Shown: piece by piece, positions 7,807 through 13,729 of the stretch
How the letters are laid out: every line of letters starts with the position of its first letter
Numbering within the stretch: position 1 is the stretch's first letter
DNA from: Bacillota bacterium
Lineage (GTDB): Bacteria; Bacillota_C; Negativicutes; Sporomusales; Sporomusaceae
NCBI GenBank assembly: GCA_023441125.1
Contig: JAEZQV010000438.1
Span: forward strand, 1-13,729
Direction of reading: 5' to 3'
Length of the DNA: 13,729 nucleotides
Position numbers and translations under genes: made by a program
Notes under the pieces: generated by a model
What the model was told of the DNA's origin: nothing
Databases searched by the model: none
What the model saw: the letters and a program-made list of their open reading frames with translations, nothing else

Positions 7807-8817
7807 TTACCAGTGTTTCATTTTGATATTGATCGCCGTCTTCAGACAATGGAGTGTTTGTTCCCGTTCCTGATAGAGACGGTCTGCCTCGGCCACGGTG
7901 ACTTCCGTAAACCGGATTTTTCCTCCCGGTTTGACCTGGGCTACTTTCGCGGCATCCACCACCGCCACCTGGCCAATTTTAGGATAGCCGCCGGTAGTCT
8001 GGCGGTCGGCCAGCAAGATAATGGGCTGACCGTCAGGCGGCACCTGAATCGTGCCTAACGCCACGGCTTCCGACAGCATTTCCAGCGGTTCATCAAGGTC
8101 TAATGCCGCCCCGGCCAGCCGGTACCCCATCCGGTCGGCCCGCGGTGTTACCGTAAATTCGGTATTCCAGAATGCTGTTTGCGCGGCCGCGGAAAACCGG
8201 GAATACTGGCTGCCGCGCATCACCCGCACAGTGGCGGCGGCCGGCGCCGCAGCGGGGTGTTCCCGGCCCGCATACCAGGAAGTCGCCCCCAGCGGAGCGC
8301 CGGCGGCTCGCTGGCGCAGTCTCGCCAGCCACTCTGCCGCCCCGGCCGGCGGTTCATTCTGCTGCAGCACGTCGCCGGCCTGCAGCGCCCGCCCCGCAAA
8401 ACCGCCAATACCGGCCCGGAGATAAGTACTTTTACTGCCCATAACCTCGCCGACGGCATAACCGCCGGCCACAGCCAGATAAGCGCGGCATCCGGACTTA
8501 ACAGCCCCGAACTGAAGAATACTGTCTTTGGCAAGATACACCGGCCGCCACAGGGGAACCGGCCGGCCGTCAACGACCGGGGATAAATCCCCGCCGGTGA
8601 TGGCTAGCAGCGTATCGGCAGCAAACTGCAGCGTAGGACCCAATAGCGTGATTTCCAAACCGGCTTCGCCTGCGGAATTGCCGACAAGCAAATTAGCCAC
8701 TCTGAGCGCATAGGGGTCCATGGCGCCACTGACAATAACCCCGTACTTTTGGTAGCCATAGCGCCCCAGGTCCTGGACAGTGGTGAGCAGACCGGGACGG
8801 ATAACAGCAATACTCAT
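7807..8817 (-). CDS. pxpC: 5-oxoprolinase subunit PxpC / carboxyltransferase-like, copy 2
   Basis: KipA/PxpC family protein of 336 residues. With PxpB it forms the subunit pair of the ATP-dependent 5-oxoprolinase that activates the lactam for PxpA. The family is also homologous to the carboxyltransferase part of urea carboxylase. Hallmarks are all present: GLLTTVQDLGRYGYQ (9-23), GAMDPYALRVANLL (31-44), GSKSTY (127-132), GIGGFAGRALQAGD (136-149), ADRMGYRLAG (227-236), and the conserved ADRQTTGGYPKIGQV (270-284). An Ala/Pro-rich insertion at about 155-195 makes it slightly longer than copy 1. The ATG overlaps the pxpB stop as ATGA, so the two subunits are made in coupled amounts. accB follows after 11 bases. 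Confidence 0.95.
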   Translation of the reverse strand: MSIAVIRPGLLTTVQDLGRYGYQKYGVIVSGAMDPYALRVANLLVGNSAGEAGLEITLLGPTLQFAADTLLAITGGDLSPVVDGRPVPLWRPVYLAKDSILQFGAVKSGCRAYLAVAGGYAVGEVMGSKSTYLRAGIGGFAGRALQAGDVLQQNEPPAGAAEWLARLRQRAAGAPLGATSWYAGREHPAAAPAAATVRVMRGSQYSRFSAAAQTAFWNTEFTVTPRADRMGYRLAGAALDLDEPLEMLSEAVALGTIQVPPDGQPIILLADRQTTGGYPKIGQVAVVDAAKVAQVKPGGKIRFTEVTVAEADRLYQEREQTLHCLKTAINIKMKHW

Positions 8818-9533
8818 GTGTCTGCCCCCTTTACATGCTGGTACTCCTGCAAAGAAATCGCCCGAAAACGAATAATATCCCCGGACTTAAGCAGGGTAGG
8901 CGGATTGTCGTCCGGCCGGAACAAGGCCACCGGCGTACGGCCGATAAGCTGCCAGCCGCCCGGCGTTGTAATCGGGTACATGCCGGTTTGCATCCCGGCA
9001 ATCCCCACCGTTCCCGCCGGGATGGCCGGCCGGGGCGACTGGCGGCGCGGCGCGGCGATCCGTTCGGACATACCGCCCAGATAAGGAAAGCCGGGAGCAA
9101 AGCCAAGCATATAGACAAGGTATTGACCGCCCGTGTGGATATCGATCACGTCCCGGGCTGCCAGGCCGTTATGCCGGGCGACAAAATCCAGATCAGGCCC
9201 GAATTCGCCGCCGTAACAAACAGGAATTTCCACAACCCTGGGTTCCATCGTCTGAGAGTTTTCCAGTTTGTTCACAATGGTCTCTAAGCAAGAAATAACC
9301 GCATTCCCGCTAATGCGGACCGGATCATAAAATACGGTAACGCTGGCAAAGGCGGCTACATATTCCACCAGGCCCGTGAATTCGTTTTGATCAAGATAAT
9401 GGGATAAGGCCTTGACCTTACGGTGCAAGGCAGGATCGATGCTCTGCCCGAATTCTACCATGACAGCCGTCTCCCCCAGCGGCAGCACCTTGGCAGCCGC
9501 TGTTTCCGCAGCCGTAGTTTGTTTCAAATTCAT
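8814..9533 (-). CDS. pxpB: 5-oxoprolinase subunit PxpB, copy 2
   Basis: KipI/PxpB family, 239 residues, partner of PxpC. Motifs: LPLGETAVMVEFG near the N-terminus (about 17-29), IPVCYGGEFGPDLDFVA (about 103-119), YMLGFAPGFPYLGGM (about 141-155), IPAGTVGIAGMQTGMYP (about 171-187) and LIGRTP (about 196-201). The N-terminus carries an extra polar stretch of about 15 residues. Start choice is uncertain: GTG at 9536, ATG at 9533 and TTG at 9524 are all possible and none has a well-spaced ribosome binding site of its own. The ATG overlaps the stop of a 23-codon ORF as TGATG, which would explain entry by coupling. It ends in an ATGA overlap with pxpC. Confidence 0.93.
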   Translation of the reverse strand: MNLKQTTAAETAAAKVLPLGETAVMVEFGQSIDPALHRKVKALSHYLDQNEFTGLVEYVAAFASVTVFYDPVRISGNAVISCLETIVNKLENSQTMEPRVVEIPVCYGGEFGPDLDFVARHNGLAARDVIDIHTGGQYLVYMLGFAPGFPYLGGMSERIAAPRRQSPRPAIPAGTVGIAGMQTGMYPITTPGGWQLIGRTPVALFRPDDNPPTLLKSGDIIRFRAISLQEYQHVKGADT

Positions 9534-9604
9534 CACCCCGTTATTGCAAAAATAGCCGACAACAATACAGGTTTCCCTGCAGGCGCCCCTGCCACAGGCG
9601 CCAT
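9533..9604 (-). CDS. Possible 23-codon ORF coupled to pxpB
   Basis: Between pxpA and pxpB an ATG at 9602-9604 opens 23 codons (MAPVAGAPAGK, then a hydrophobic end PVLLSAIFAITG) and stops at 9533-9535, where TGATG overlaps the pxpB ATG. AAAGGGGTGA (9616-9625) lies 11 bases before the start, the only good ribosome binding site in this gap. It may be a coupling leader peptide or a tiny membrane-associated protein. The same bases form a strong hairpin, so a purely structural origin of the open frame is also possible. I recognise no family. Confidence 0.35.
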   Translation of the reverse strand: MAPVAGAPAGKPVLLSAIFAITG

Positions 9605-9614
9605 TGCCTGCAGG
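9576..9614. repeat. Inverted repeat / hairpin in the pxpA-pxpB gap
   Basis: A perfect 9-bp inverted repeat has arms CCTGCAGGC (9576-9584) and GCCTGCAGG (9606-9614). Inside it, GGCGCC occurs twice and CCTG/CAGG can pair further. No T-run follows on either strand, so it is not a classical terminator. On the transcript it would enclose the start codon of the 23-codon ORF, and its 5' arm lies between that ORF's Shine-Dalgarno sequence and its ATG. It could limit translation or protect or process the mRNA between pxpA and pxpB. Confidence 0.6.
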
Positions 9615-9669
9615 TTCACCCCTTTGTTATCAGCTACTGCATTTATTTCAAAAATTGTAATGTATATAT

Positions 9670-10434
9670 CTAATTATTGCCAAAAGCCCGTACTAAGATG
9701 CCTGAGCGCTCCAGTCTTGCCCGGATATGGCGGGCAAACGTCAGCGCCTCGGCCCCGTCACCATGGATACAGACCGTATCGGCCTGAATGTTAATATCTG
9801 TCGACTGCAGCGAAGTGACCCGCCCTTCCTGAATCATGCGGACAACCTGGTCTACCGCCTGCTCATGCCCGGCAATCAGCGCATCCGGCCGGCTGCGCGG
9901 CGTCAGCGATCCATCCTGTTGGTAGGTCCTGTCGGCAAATACTTCGTGCGCCGTTTTTAGACCGATGCTTTCCCCGGCCCGGACCAGTTCGCTGCCGGAC
10001 AAGCCAAACAGAATTAACTCCGGATCTACCTGATAGATCGCCTCAGCAATGGCAGTTGCCAGTTCCTTACTCTTAGCGGCCATATTATACAAGGCCCCGT
10101 GTGGTTTAACGTGCTGCATTCTGCCGCCCTGCGCCCGGACAAAGCCGGCCAGCGCCCCAATCTGATACACTACCATGTCATAGGCCTCCTGGGGCGTAAG
10201 GGCCATGTTGCGCCGGCCAAAACCCAGCAAATCCGGCAAGCCGGGGTGAGCGCCAACAGCTACTTTATTTTTTAGCGCCAGTGCAACCGTTTTACGCATG
10301 ATGGCCGGATCGCCGGCGTGAAAACCGCAAGCGATATTAGCCGACGTAACGTAGGGCAATATTTCTTCATCCACGCCCAGTTTATAGGCGCCAAAGCTTT
10401 CACCCAGATCACAGTTTAAATCCACCCTGTACAT
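9670..10434 (-). CDS. pxpA: 5-oxoprolinase subunit PxpA (LamB/YcsF family)
   Basis: Hydrolytic subunit of the ATP-dependent 5-oxoprolinase (PxpABC), which opens the ring of 5-oxo-L-proline to give L-glutamate. 254 residues, close to E. coli PxpA. Motifs: [12 protein letters not shown] (4-15), [13 protein letters not shown] (31-43), [15 protein letters not shown] (60-74), [11 protein letters not shown] (107-117), [18 protein letters not shown] (164-181) and the C-terminal VCIHGDG (221-227). These include the Asp/His residues expected to bind the metal or the substrate. The frame is open up to 10521, but the start at 10434 is chosen because AAAGGAG lies nine bases before it and the protein then begins as the family does. 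First gene of the long operon. It is the only pxpA in the window, although there are two pxpBC pairs. Confidence 0.96.
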   Translation of the reverse strand: MYRVDLNCDLGESFGAYKLGVDEEILPYVTSANIACGFHAGDPAIMRKTVALALKNKVAVGAHPGLPDLLGFGRRNMALTPQEAYDMVVYQIGALAGFVRAQGGRMQHVKPHGALYNMAAKSKELATAIAEAIYQVDPELILFGLSGSELVRAGESIGLKTAHEVFADRTYQQDGSLTPRSRPDALIAGHEQAVDQVVRMIQEGRVTSLQSTDINIQADTVCIHGDGAEALTFARHIRARLERSGILVRAFGNN

Positions 10435-10469
10435 AAGCACCCGCTCCTTTGACAGCCAACGCGGCATAG

Positions 10470-10519
10470 AAAAAAGGCGCATCAAACAAAGCCTATCCCT
10501 GCTCTCTGCCTGAAGCGCC
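10470..10519 (-). promoter_or_regulatory. Possible attenuator hairpin in the pxpA leader
   Basis: In the transcript, GGCGC (10515-10519) can pair with GCGCC (10476-10480), directly followed by six T (10470-10475). The 34-base loop allows a weaker inner stem. It lies within the predicted leader of about 118 bases, shortly before the pxpA ribosome binding site. The outer stem is only 5 bp, so this is tentative. Confidence 0.3.
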
Positions 10520-10554
10520 ATTGCTTCTTTACAACGTTACATGATTTTCTTGTT

Positions 10555-10575
10555 GTTTATCATACCACTGTAAAC
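10555..10575. promoter_or_regulatory. Candidate operator over the pxpA promoter
   Basis: An imperfect inverted repeat (GTTTAT at 10555-10560 and GTAAAC at 10570-10575, 9-base spacer) covers the -10 element. Its form, T…A dyad in an AT-rich half-site, would suit a LysR-type regulator such as the one at 12345-13232, but there is no direct evidence. Confidence 0.25.
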
Positions 10576-10588
10576 AGGCGTGCGTAAA
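10559..10588 (-). promoter_or_regulatory. Promoter of the pxpA operon
   Basis: On the minus strand TTTACG (10583-10588) and TATGAT (10559-10564) are 18 bases apart, and TGG just before the -10 gives an extended -10 motif. It lies between the pxpC copy-1 terminator and pxpA, so the second operon can be transcribed independently of the first. Confidence 0.6.
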
Positions 10589-10603
10589 ATTGAAAAAATA
10601 AAT

Positions 10604-10633
10604 AGGGCCGTTCAATTTTTTTGAAACGGCCCT
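10604..10633 (-). terminator. Intrinsic terminator after pxpC copy 1
   Basis: A 9-bp stem (10604-10612 with 10625-10633, AGGGCCGTT / AACGGCCCT), which can extend by CAA/TTG with one bulge, is followed on the minus strand by TATTTATTTTTTC. The stem begins inside the stop codon of pxpC. It separates the lysR-pxpBC unit from the pxpA operon. Confidence 0.85.
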
Positions 10634-11573
10634 ACGGCAGTTTTAAAATTTTGTCGTAAATCAGCTTTTCCGCCTGCAGCGCTGCTATGGCGTCCTGCTC
10701 GCCGACAATGCGGAAATGAATTTTATCGCCCGGTCGGGCCTGGGCCAGCAAGGCTACATCCACCCGGATGACATAACCGATTTTCGCAAAACCGCGGGTA
10801 GTCTGATGGTCGGCCGTCACGATGAACGGCCGGCCGTTGGAGGCAATCTGGATGGCGCCCAAACCTACGGCATCCGAGACAATATCAGTCTCTTTGCCGA
10901 CCGGCAGCACCTTGGGGCCTTTGAGTGCATAACCGGCCCGGTCGGCTGCTTCGGCGACTACATAGGTACTGTTACAGAAAGTTTTAATCGCACTGTCGGC
11001 AAACATGTAATCCTGCGGCCCCAGCAACACCCGCAATGTTTGCTCCGGTTCATAGCGGGGGATGTAACGGCCCGGCAATACCCGGGGCAGAACAGGCGAA
11101 GCGCCGCCGCTCCCGCCCACGTACAGTACGTCACCCTGGCGCAATGTGCGGCCTTCCAGGCCCCCGATGTGCGCCCGGGTGTAGGTGGAACGGCTGTCCA
11201 GTATGGCCGGCACGTCGATCCCCCCGCGAATAGCCAGATAAGTGCGCATACCGCAGACCGCCGTATCAAACCGGAGTTCACCCCGTTTAGGGGCAACGAA
11301 GGCCGACCAGTTGGTAACGGCTTTGCCGTTTAGTCTTGCCTGCATATCGGCGCCACAGACCGCGGCAAACTGCGCCTGATCAAACTTAAATGCCGCCCCC
11401 GTACCGGTCATTTCGATAACCGCCGCATTAGCCGGATTTCCTGCCAGCAGATTTGCCAGCCGGCAGGCATACCGGTCCATGGCACCGGCAACCGGCATGC
11501 CGTACGCCTGATAGCCCCACCGGCCTTCATCCTGGATAGTCGTAAAGCTGCCTTGCTGCAAGACCGTAATCAT
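10632..11573 (-). CDS. pxpC: PxpC-family protein, divergent copy 1
   Basis: KipA/PxpC family, 313 residues, a common length for the family. Present: GSFTTIQDEGRWGYQAYG (8-25), GAMDRYACRLANLLAGN (30-46), SRSTYTRAHIGGLEGRTL (127-144). Altered at otherwise conserved sites: ADRMGYRL of copy 2 is AADRAGYALKG here (209-219), and QTTGGYPKIG is QTTRGFAKIG (257-266). Fold and partner should be the same as for other PxpC proteins, but the changed motifs suggest a distinct subfamily, perhaps with another lactam or amide substrate. The ATG overlaps the pxpB copy-1 stop as ATGA, and a GGAGGTGA lies just upstream inside pxpB. A PxpC role for true 5-oxoproline is less certain than for copy 2. Confidence 0.9.
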   Translation of the reverse strand: MITVLQQGSFTTIQDEGRWGYQAYGMPVAGAMDRYACRLANLLAGNPANAAVIEMTGTGAAFKFDQAQFAAVCGADMQARLNGKAVTNWSAFVAPKRGELRFDTAVCGMRTYLAIRGGIDVPAILDSRSTYTRAHIGGLEGRTLRQGDVLYVGGSGGASPVLPRVLPGRYIPRYEPEQTLRVLLGPQDYMFADSAIKTFCNSTYVVAEAADRAGYALKGPKVLPVGKETDIVSDAVGLGAIQIASNGRPFIVTADHQTTRGFAKIGYVIRVDVALLAQARPGDKIHFRIVGEQDAIAALQAEKLIYDKILKLP

Positions 11574-12328
11574 CCGGCTTCACCTCCACCGTCATAGAGC
11601 TTGGTCTGTAAACAATAGTTTCCTGTTGCCACTTCCCGGCGGATTTTGAAATATTCATCACTATCGATCTCAACAAACTGAATGTAATCACCGGCCGTTA
11701 CCAAAAAGGGATTGCTGCGCTGTGGATCAAAAGCCCGGAGCGGTGTCCGGCCAATCAGCCACCATTCTCCGGGACTCTCGACCGGATACAGGCCGGTCTG
11801 ATTACCGCCAATGCCCACCGACCCTGCCGGCACTTTACTGCGCGGAGTCTCCTGCCGCGGTACGATCAGTTGTTCCGGCAAGCCGCCCAAATAGGGAAAG
11901 CCCGGCGTAAACCCCAGCATATATACCAGGTAGGGCCGGTTGGTATGTAAAGCAATCACCTCGCCGGCAGACAAACCGGTATATCTGGCGACAAACTCCA
12001 GGTCAGGCCCCAGCACCCCGCCATAGCAAACCGGCACCTGGACCACGCGGGCCGGCAGTTCTGCCAGTTTCAGCGGCTTAATTCCGGTATACAGTGTGCG
12101 GATACTCGCTGCTAAATCCTGCCGCGTAATAACCAGTGGGTCAAAGTACACGGTTACCGACCGGTAAGTCGGCACCACCTCCAGGATACCCGGCTGGTTC
12201 TGAGCCGCCAGCAGCCGGGTAAGCTGCTGGACAAGCGCATTGATTTCCGGCGAAATGACCGTCCCCAATTCGACTACCAGCCCAAATTCACCGGCCTGCT
12301 GCAATATGATTTCAGCTATCTCGCTCAT
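11570..12328 (-). CDS. pxpB: PxpB-family protein, divergent copy 1
   Basis: KipI/PxpB family, 252 residues. Motifs: VPVCYGGVLGPDLEFVARY (98-116), YLVYMLGFTPGFPYLGGL (133-150), VPAGSVGIGGNQTGLYP (166-182) and LIGRTP (191-196). The N-terminal LPLGD/E signature of the family is replaced by LQQAGEFGLVVELG (9-22), and a polar tail of about 30 residues follows the usual end. The start is 16 bases after the lysR stop without a strong ribosome binding site, so it is probably co-transcribed and partly coupled with lysR. It is coupled to pxpC through ATGA. No third subunit (pxpA) belongs to this unit, so it either shares the pxpA downstream or works without it. Confidence 0.92.
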   Translation of the reverse strand: MSEIAEIILQQAGEFGLVVELGTVISPEINALVQQLTRLLAAQNQPGILEVVPTYRSVTVYFDPLVITRQDLAASIRTLYTGIKPLKLAELPARVVQVPVCYGGVLGPDLEFVARYTGLSAGEVIALHTNRPYLVYMLGFTPGFPYLGGLPEQLIVPRQETPRSKVPAGSVGIGGNQTGLYPVESPGEWWLIGRTPLRAFDPQRSNPFLVTAGDYIQFVEIDSDEYFKIRREVATGNYCLQTKLYDGGGEAG

Positions 12329-12344
12329 GCCCTGTCAACTCGCT

Positions 12345-13232
12345 TTATTTTAACAATCGTTCGTAGACTAATTTTATAAACGCCCGGATGGCATGGGAAT
12401 GCCATTTTTCTTTGTGATACACCAAAAAGGTATTCGTGGTAAGATCGCGTCCCTGCCAGGGCAAAGCCGCCAGCAGTCCGGCCGCGATTTCCGCTTTAAC
12501 GGCGACAAGCGGCAGTATTGCTATCCCCAGGTTGCTGATTACAAACTGTTTAATAATTTCAATCTGTCCGATCTCCAGCACCGTGCGGGGCTGCACCTCG
12601 GCCTTGTTCATAATCTCTTCCAAAGCCATCCTGTAATTGCTGCCCGCATCGGTAAACACAAAAGTTTGTCCCTGGAGATCCTTGACTTTTACCTGTCTTT
12701 GCACCGCCAGCCTATGACGGGGAGAAGATACCATCACGATAGGTTCCGCCCATAGCCGTTCTCCCTTTAAATCTGTATCCTGAATATTCTTCTCCAGAAA
12801 AAAAGCCAGATCCATCATATTTTTGCGCAGCAGATTGCGAAAATCGCTGGCTATACCGAATTTCAGCTTTAGGTCTACATCAGGATACAGCGCCACATAC
12901 TCTTTCAGCACATCAGTCAGATAATACAAACCCAGTGATTCCGGCATACCAATCACAATCGGTCCCCGGGGCACCGTAAAATTGTCAAACTCGTTCTTGG
13001 CATCATCAGACAGTTTGGTAATTTGTTCGGCATAGTCGTACAGTCGTTCCCCATCGGTTGTCAGCATCAGTTGATGGCCAAACCGTTCAAACAAAACCGT
13101 AGCCAGTTCCTTCTCCAGCAGTTGAATATGGGTTGTCAACGTAGACTGGGTATAGCCCAAAAACTGCGCTGCCTGTGAAAAGCTGCCTAATTTTACTATG
13201 GTGATAAAGGTTTTTAATTGCCGTATTTCCAA
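12345..13232 (-). CDS. LysR-family transcriptional regulator
   Basis: DNA-binding regulator of 295 residues. The winged helix-turn-helix is at about 1-60 (MEIRQLKTFITIVKLGSFSQ; FLGYTQSTLTTHI is the recognition part), a linker helix follows at about 61-88, and the type-2 periplasmic-binding-like effector domain spans about 90-295 (GPIVIGMPESLG…, GIAILPLVAV). Such proteins usually activate a nearby operon in response to a metabolite. The start is TTG: a GAGGTG lies seven to eight bases before it, and the protein begins in the typical LysR way. It is codirectional with, and 16 bases upstream of, pxpB copy 1, so it likely controls the pxp genes, with 5-oxoproline or a related compound as a possible effector (inference). 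It starts only 14 bases after the upstream gene. Confidence 0.95.
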   Translation of the reverse strand: MEIRQLKTFITIVKLGSFSQAAQFLGYTQSTLTTHIQLLEKELATVLFERFGHQLMLTTDGERLYDYAEQITKLSDDAKNEFDNFTVPRGPIVIGMPESLGLYYLTDVLKEYVALYPDVDLKLKFGIASDFRNLLRKNMMDLAFFLEKNIQDTDLKGERLWAEPIVMVSSPRHRLAVQRQVKVKDLQGQTFVFTDAGSNYRMALEEIMNKAEVQPRTVLEIGQIEIIKQFVISNLGIAILPLVAVKAEIAAGLLAALPWQGRDLTTNTFLVYHKEKWHSHAIRAFIKLVYERLLK

Positions 13233-13246
13233 AAAGCAGCACCTCG

Positions 13247-13729
13247 TTATCCATCAGTCAATACGCCGTCAAGCAAATCGAACCCGTTAACCAGTTTGCG
13301 CTGCAGTACAAGCCCCTTCTTCCGGCACACATTAATATACAGTTTAAACGCCGCCTCCAAAAGGTCCAGATGGCTTTCCAGGCCATATACCGTTGCGTCA
13401 AAATAACGCCGGTAAAAGTCAGGGTCCCGGACGCTTTCCGCCGCTTCGGTGCAGAGATATTCCCGGATAAGGACATTAAGAATAATCTGCCAGCCGCCAA
13501 TGCCTTTCTGAGCCAGCGCGATGGTCTTGCGGTCCAAGGTAATGTAACTTTGCCCGTCTGTCCAGGCCCGGTCGGTGTCAGAGGCCCCCAGCTCAATCTT
13601 ACGGGGAGCAGTCACATGGCCGGCGGCTGCCAACATACCAGGCAGTTTGCCGGCCAGCTGATTGAGGGTGATGATTGCCGCCTGTTCCGCCGCTGTCCAC
13701 TCCGCCGGCGGCACCGGCATCCGCAGTTC
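13247..13729 (-). CDS. C-terminal part of an unidentified protein
   Basis: The frame is open to the window edge, so the 5' end is missing; at least 160 codons are visible. An internal ATG at 13720 should not be taken as the start. I do not recognise the family with confidence. The visible part has no membrane segment or signal peptide. Numbering from that ATG, the segment GGWQIILNVLIREYLC (75-90) followed by VRDPDFYRRYFDATVYG (97-113) has the look of a metallopeptidase-like HExxH…D/HDxxFY arrangement in which the histidines are lost, but this is speculative. The end is rich in charged residues. Its stop is 14 bases before lysR, so it may be co-transcribed with lysR, or the lysR promoter may lie inside it. 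Confidence 0.75.
   Translation of the reverse strand, partial: ELRMPVPPAEWTAAEQAAIITLNQLAGKLPGMLAAAGHVTAPRKIELGASDTDRAWTDGQSYITLDRKTIALAQKGIGGWQIILNVLIREYLCTEAAESVRDPDFYRRYFDATVYGLESHLDLLEAAFKLYINVCRKKGLVLQRKLVNGFDLLDGVLTDG

Noticed and set aside
8051..8586. Overlapping plus- and minus-strand ORFs of 80-135 codons inside pxpC copy 2
   Set aside because: A GC-rich stretch has few stops in any frame; the pxpC frame explains all conserved motifs.
10435..10521. Longer N-terminus of PxpA starting at 10521
   Set aside because: The additional 29 residues do not resemble the family, and the proper ribosome binding site precedes the ATG at 10434.
7807..12328. PxpB/PxpC as allophanate hydrolase subunits 1 and 2
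   Set aside because: This is an older automatic label. The pxpA neighbour and PxpC motifs fit the oxoprolinase family, and no amidase domain or urea carboxylase fusion is present.
12329..12344. TTGACA between lysR and pxpB as a -35 element
   Set aside because: No -10-like hexamer occurs at 16-18 bases downstream, and the position would place the transcript start inside pxpB.
1..13729. Very frequent GCCGGC/CCGGC as a DNA uptake or Chi-like signal
   Set aside because: The copies sit mainly in Ala/Gly codons and show no fixed orientation, spacing or flanking extension; codon bias explains them.

Overview
The window looks like a chromosomal segment of an anaerobic, motile Firmicute. It is moderately GC-rich, has strong GGAGG-type ribosome binding sites, sigma-A-like promoters and T-rich intrinsic terminators. 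The gene content and codon use (many GCC/GGC codons) would suit the Negativicutes (Sporomusa/Pelosinus-like), but that placement is inference. Apart from one doubtful small ORF at the left edge, every gene lies on the minus strand, so transcription runs from right to left.

Right edge to 10.6 kb: the 3' part of an unidentified gene, a LysR-type regulator with a TTG start, then a divergent pxpB-pxpC pair (copy 1) ending in an intrinsic terminator. From 10.6 to 3.4 kb there is a second, long transcription unit with its own promoter: pxpA, a possible 23-codon ORF, pxpB and pxpC (copy 2), accB (biotin carboxyl carrier), DUF969, DUF979, accC (biotin carboxylase) and a soluble chemoreceptor, closed by a terminator. 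From 3.4 to 2.5 kb is a single metallo-beta-lactamase-fold hydrolase gene. From 2.4 to 0.4 kb is a membrane chemoreceptor whose Cache domain carries the amino-acid-binding residue pattern. A bidirectional terminator separates it from the doubtful plus-strand ORF at the left end.

The central theme is 5-oxoproline (pyroglutamate) or related lactam/amide use. PxpABC is the ATP-dependent prokaryotic 5-oxoprolinase. PxpB/PxpC are homologous to the carboxyltransferase part of urea carboxylase, and here they are co-transcribed with exactly the two other urea-carboxylase parts, a biotin carboxylase and a biotin carrier, with no accD/accA in the window. DUF969/DUF979 are probable membrane transport partners. 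Together these form a plausible biotin-linked lactam-utilisation system: uptake, carboxylation or activation, ring opening and chemosensing. The biotin link is a hypothesis from gene context, not a demonstrated activity. Copy 1 of PxpBC differs at conserved PxpC motifs and sits behind the LysR gene, so it may act on another substrate.

No rRNA, tRNA, CRISPR array, insertion sequence or prophage gene was recognised.
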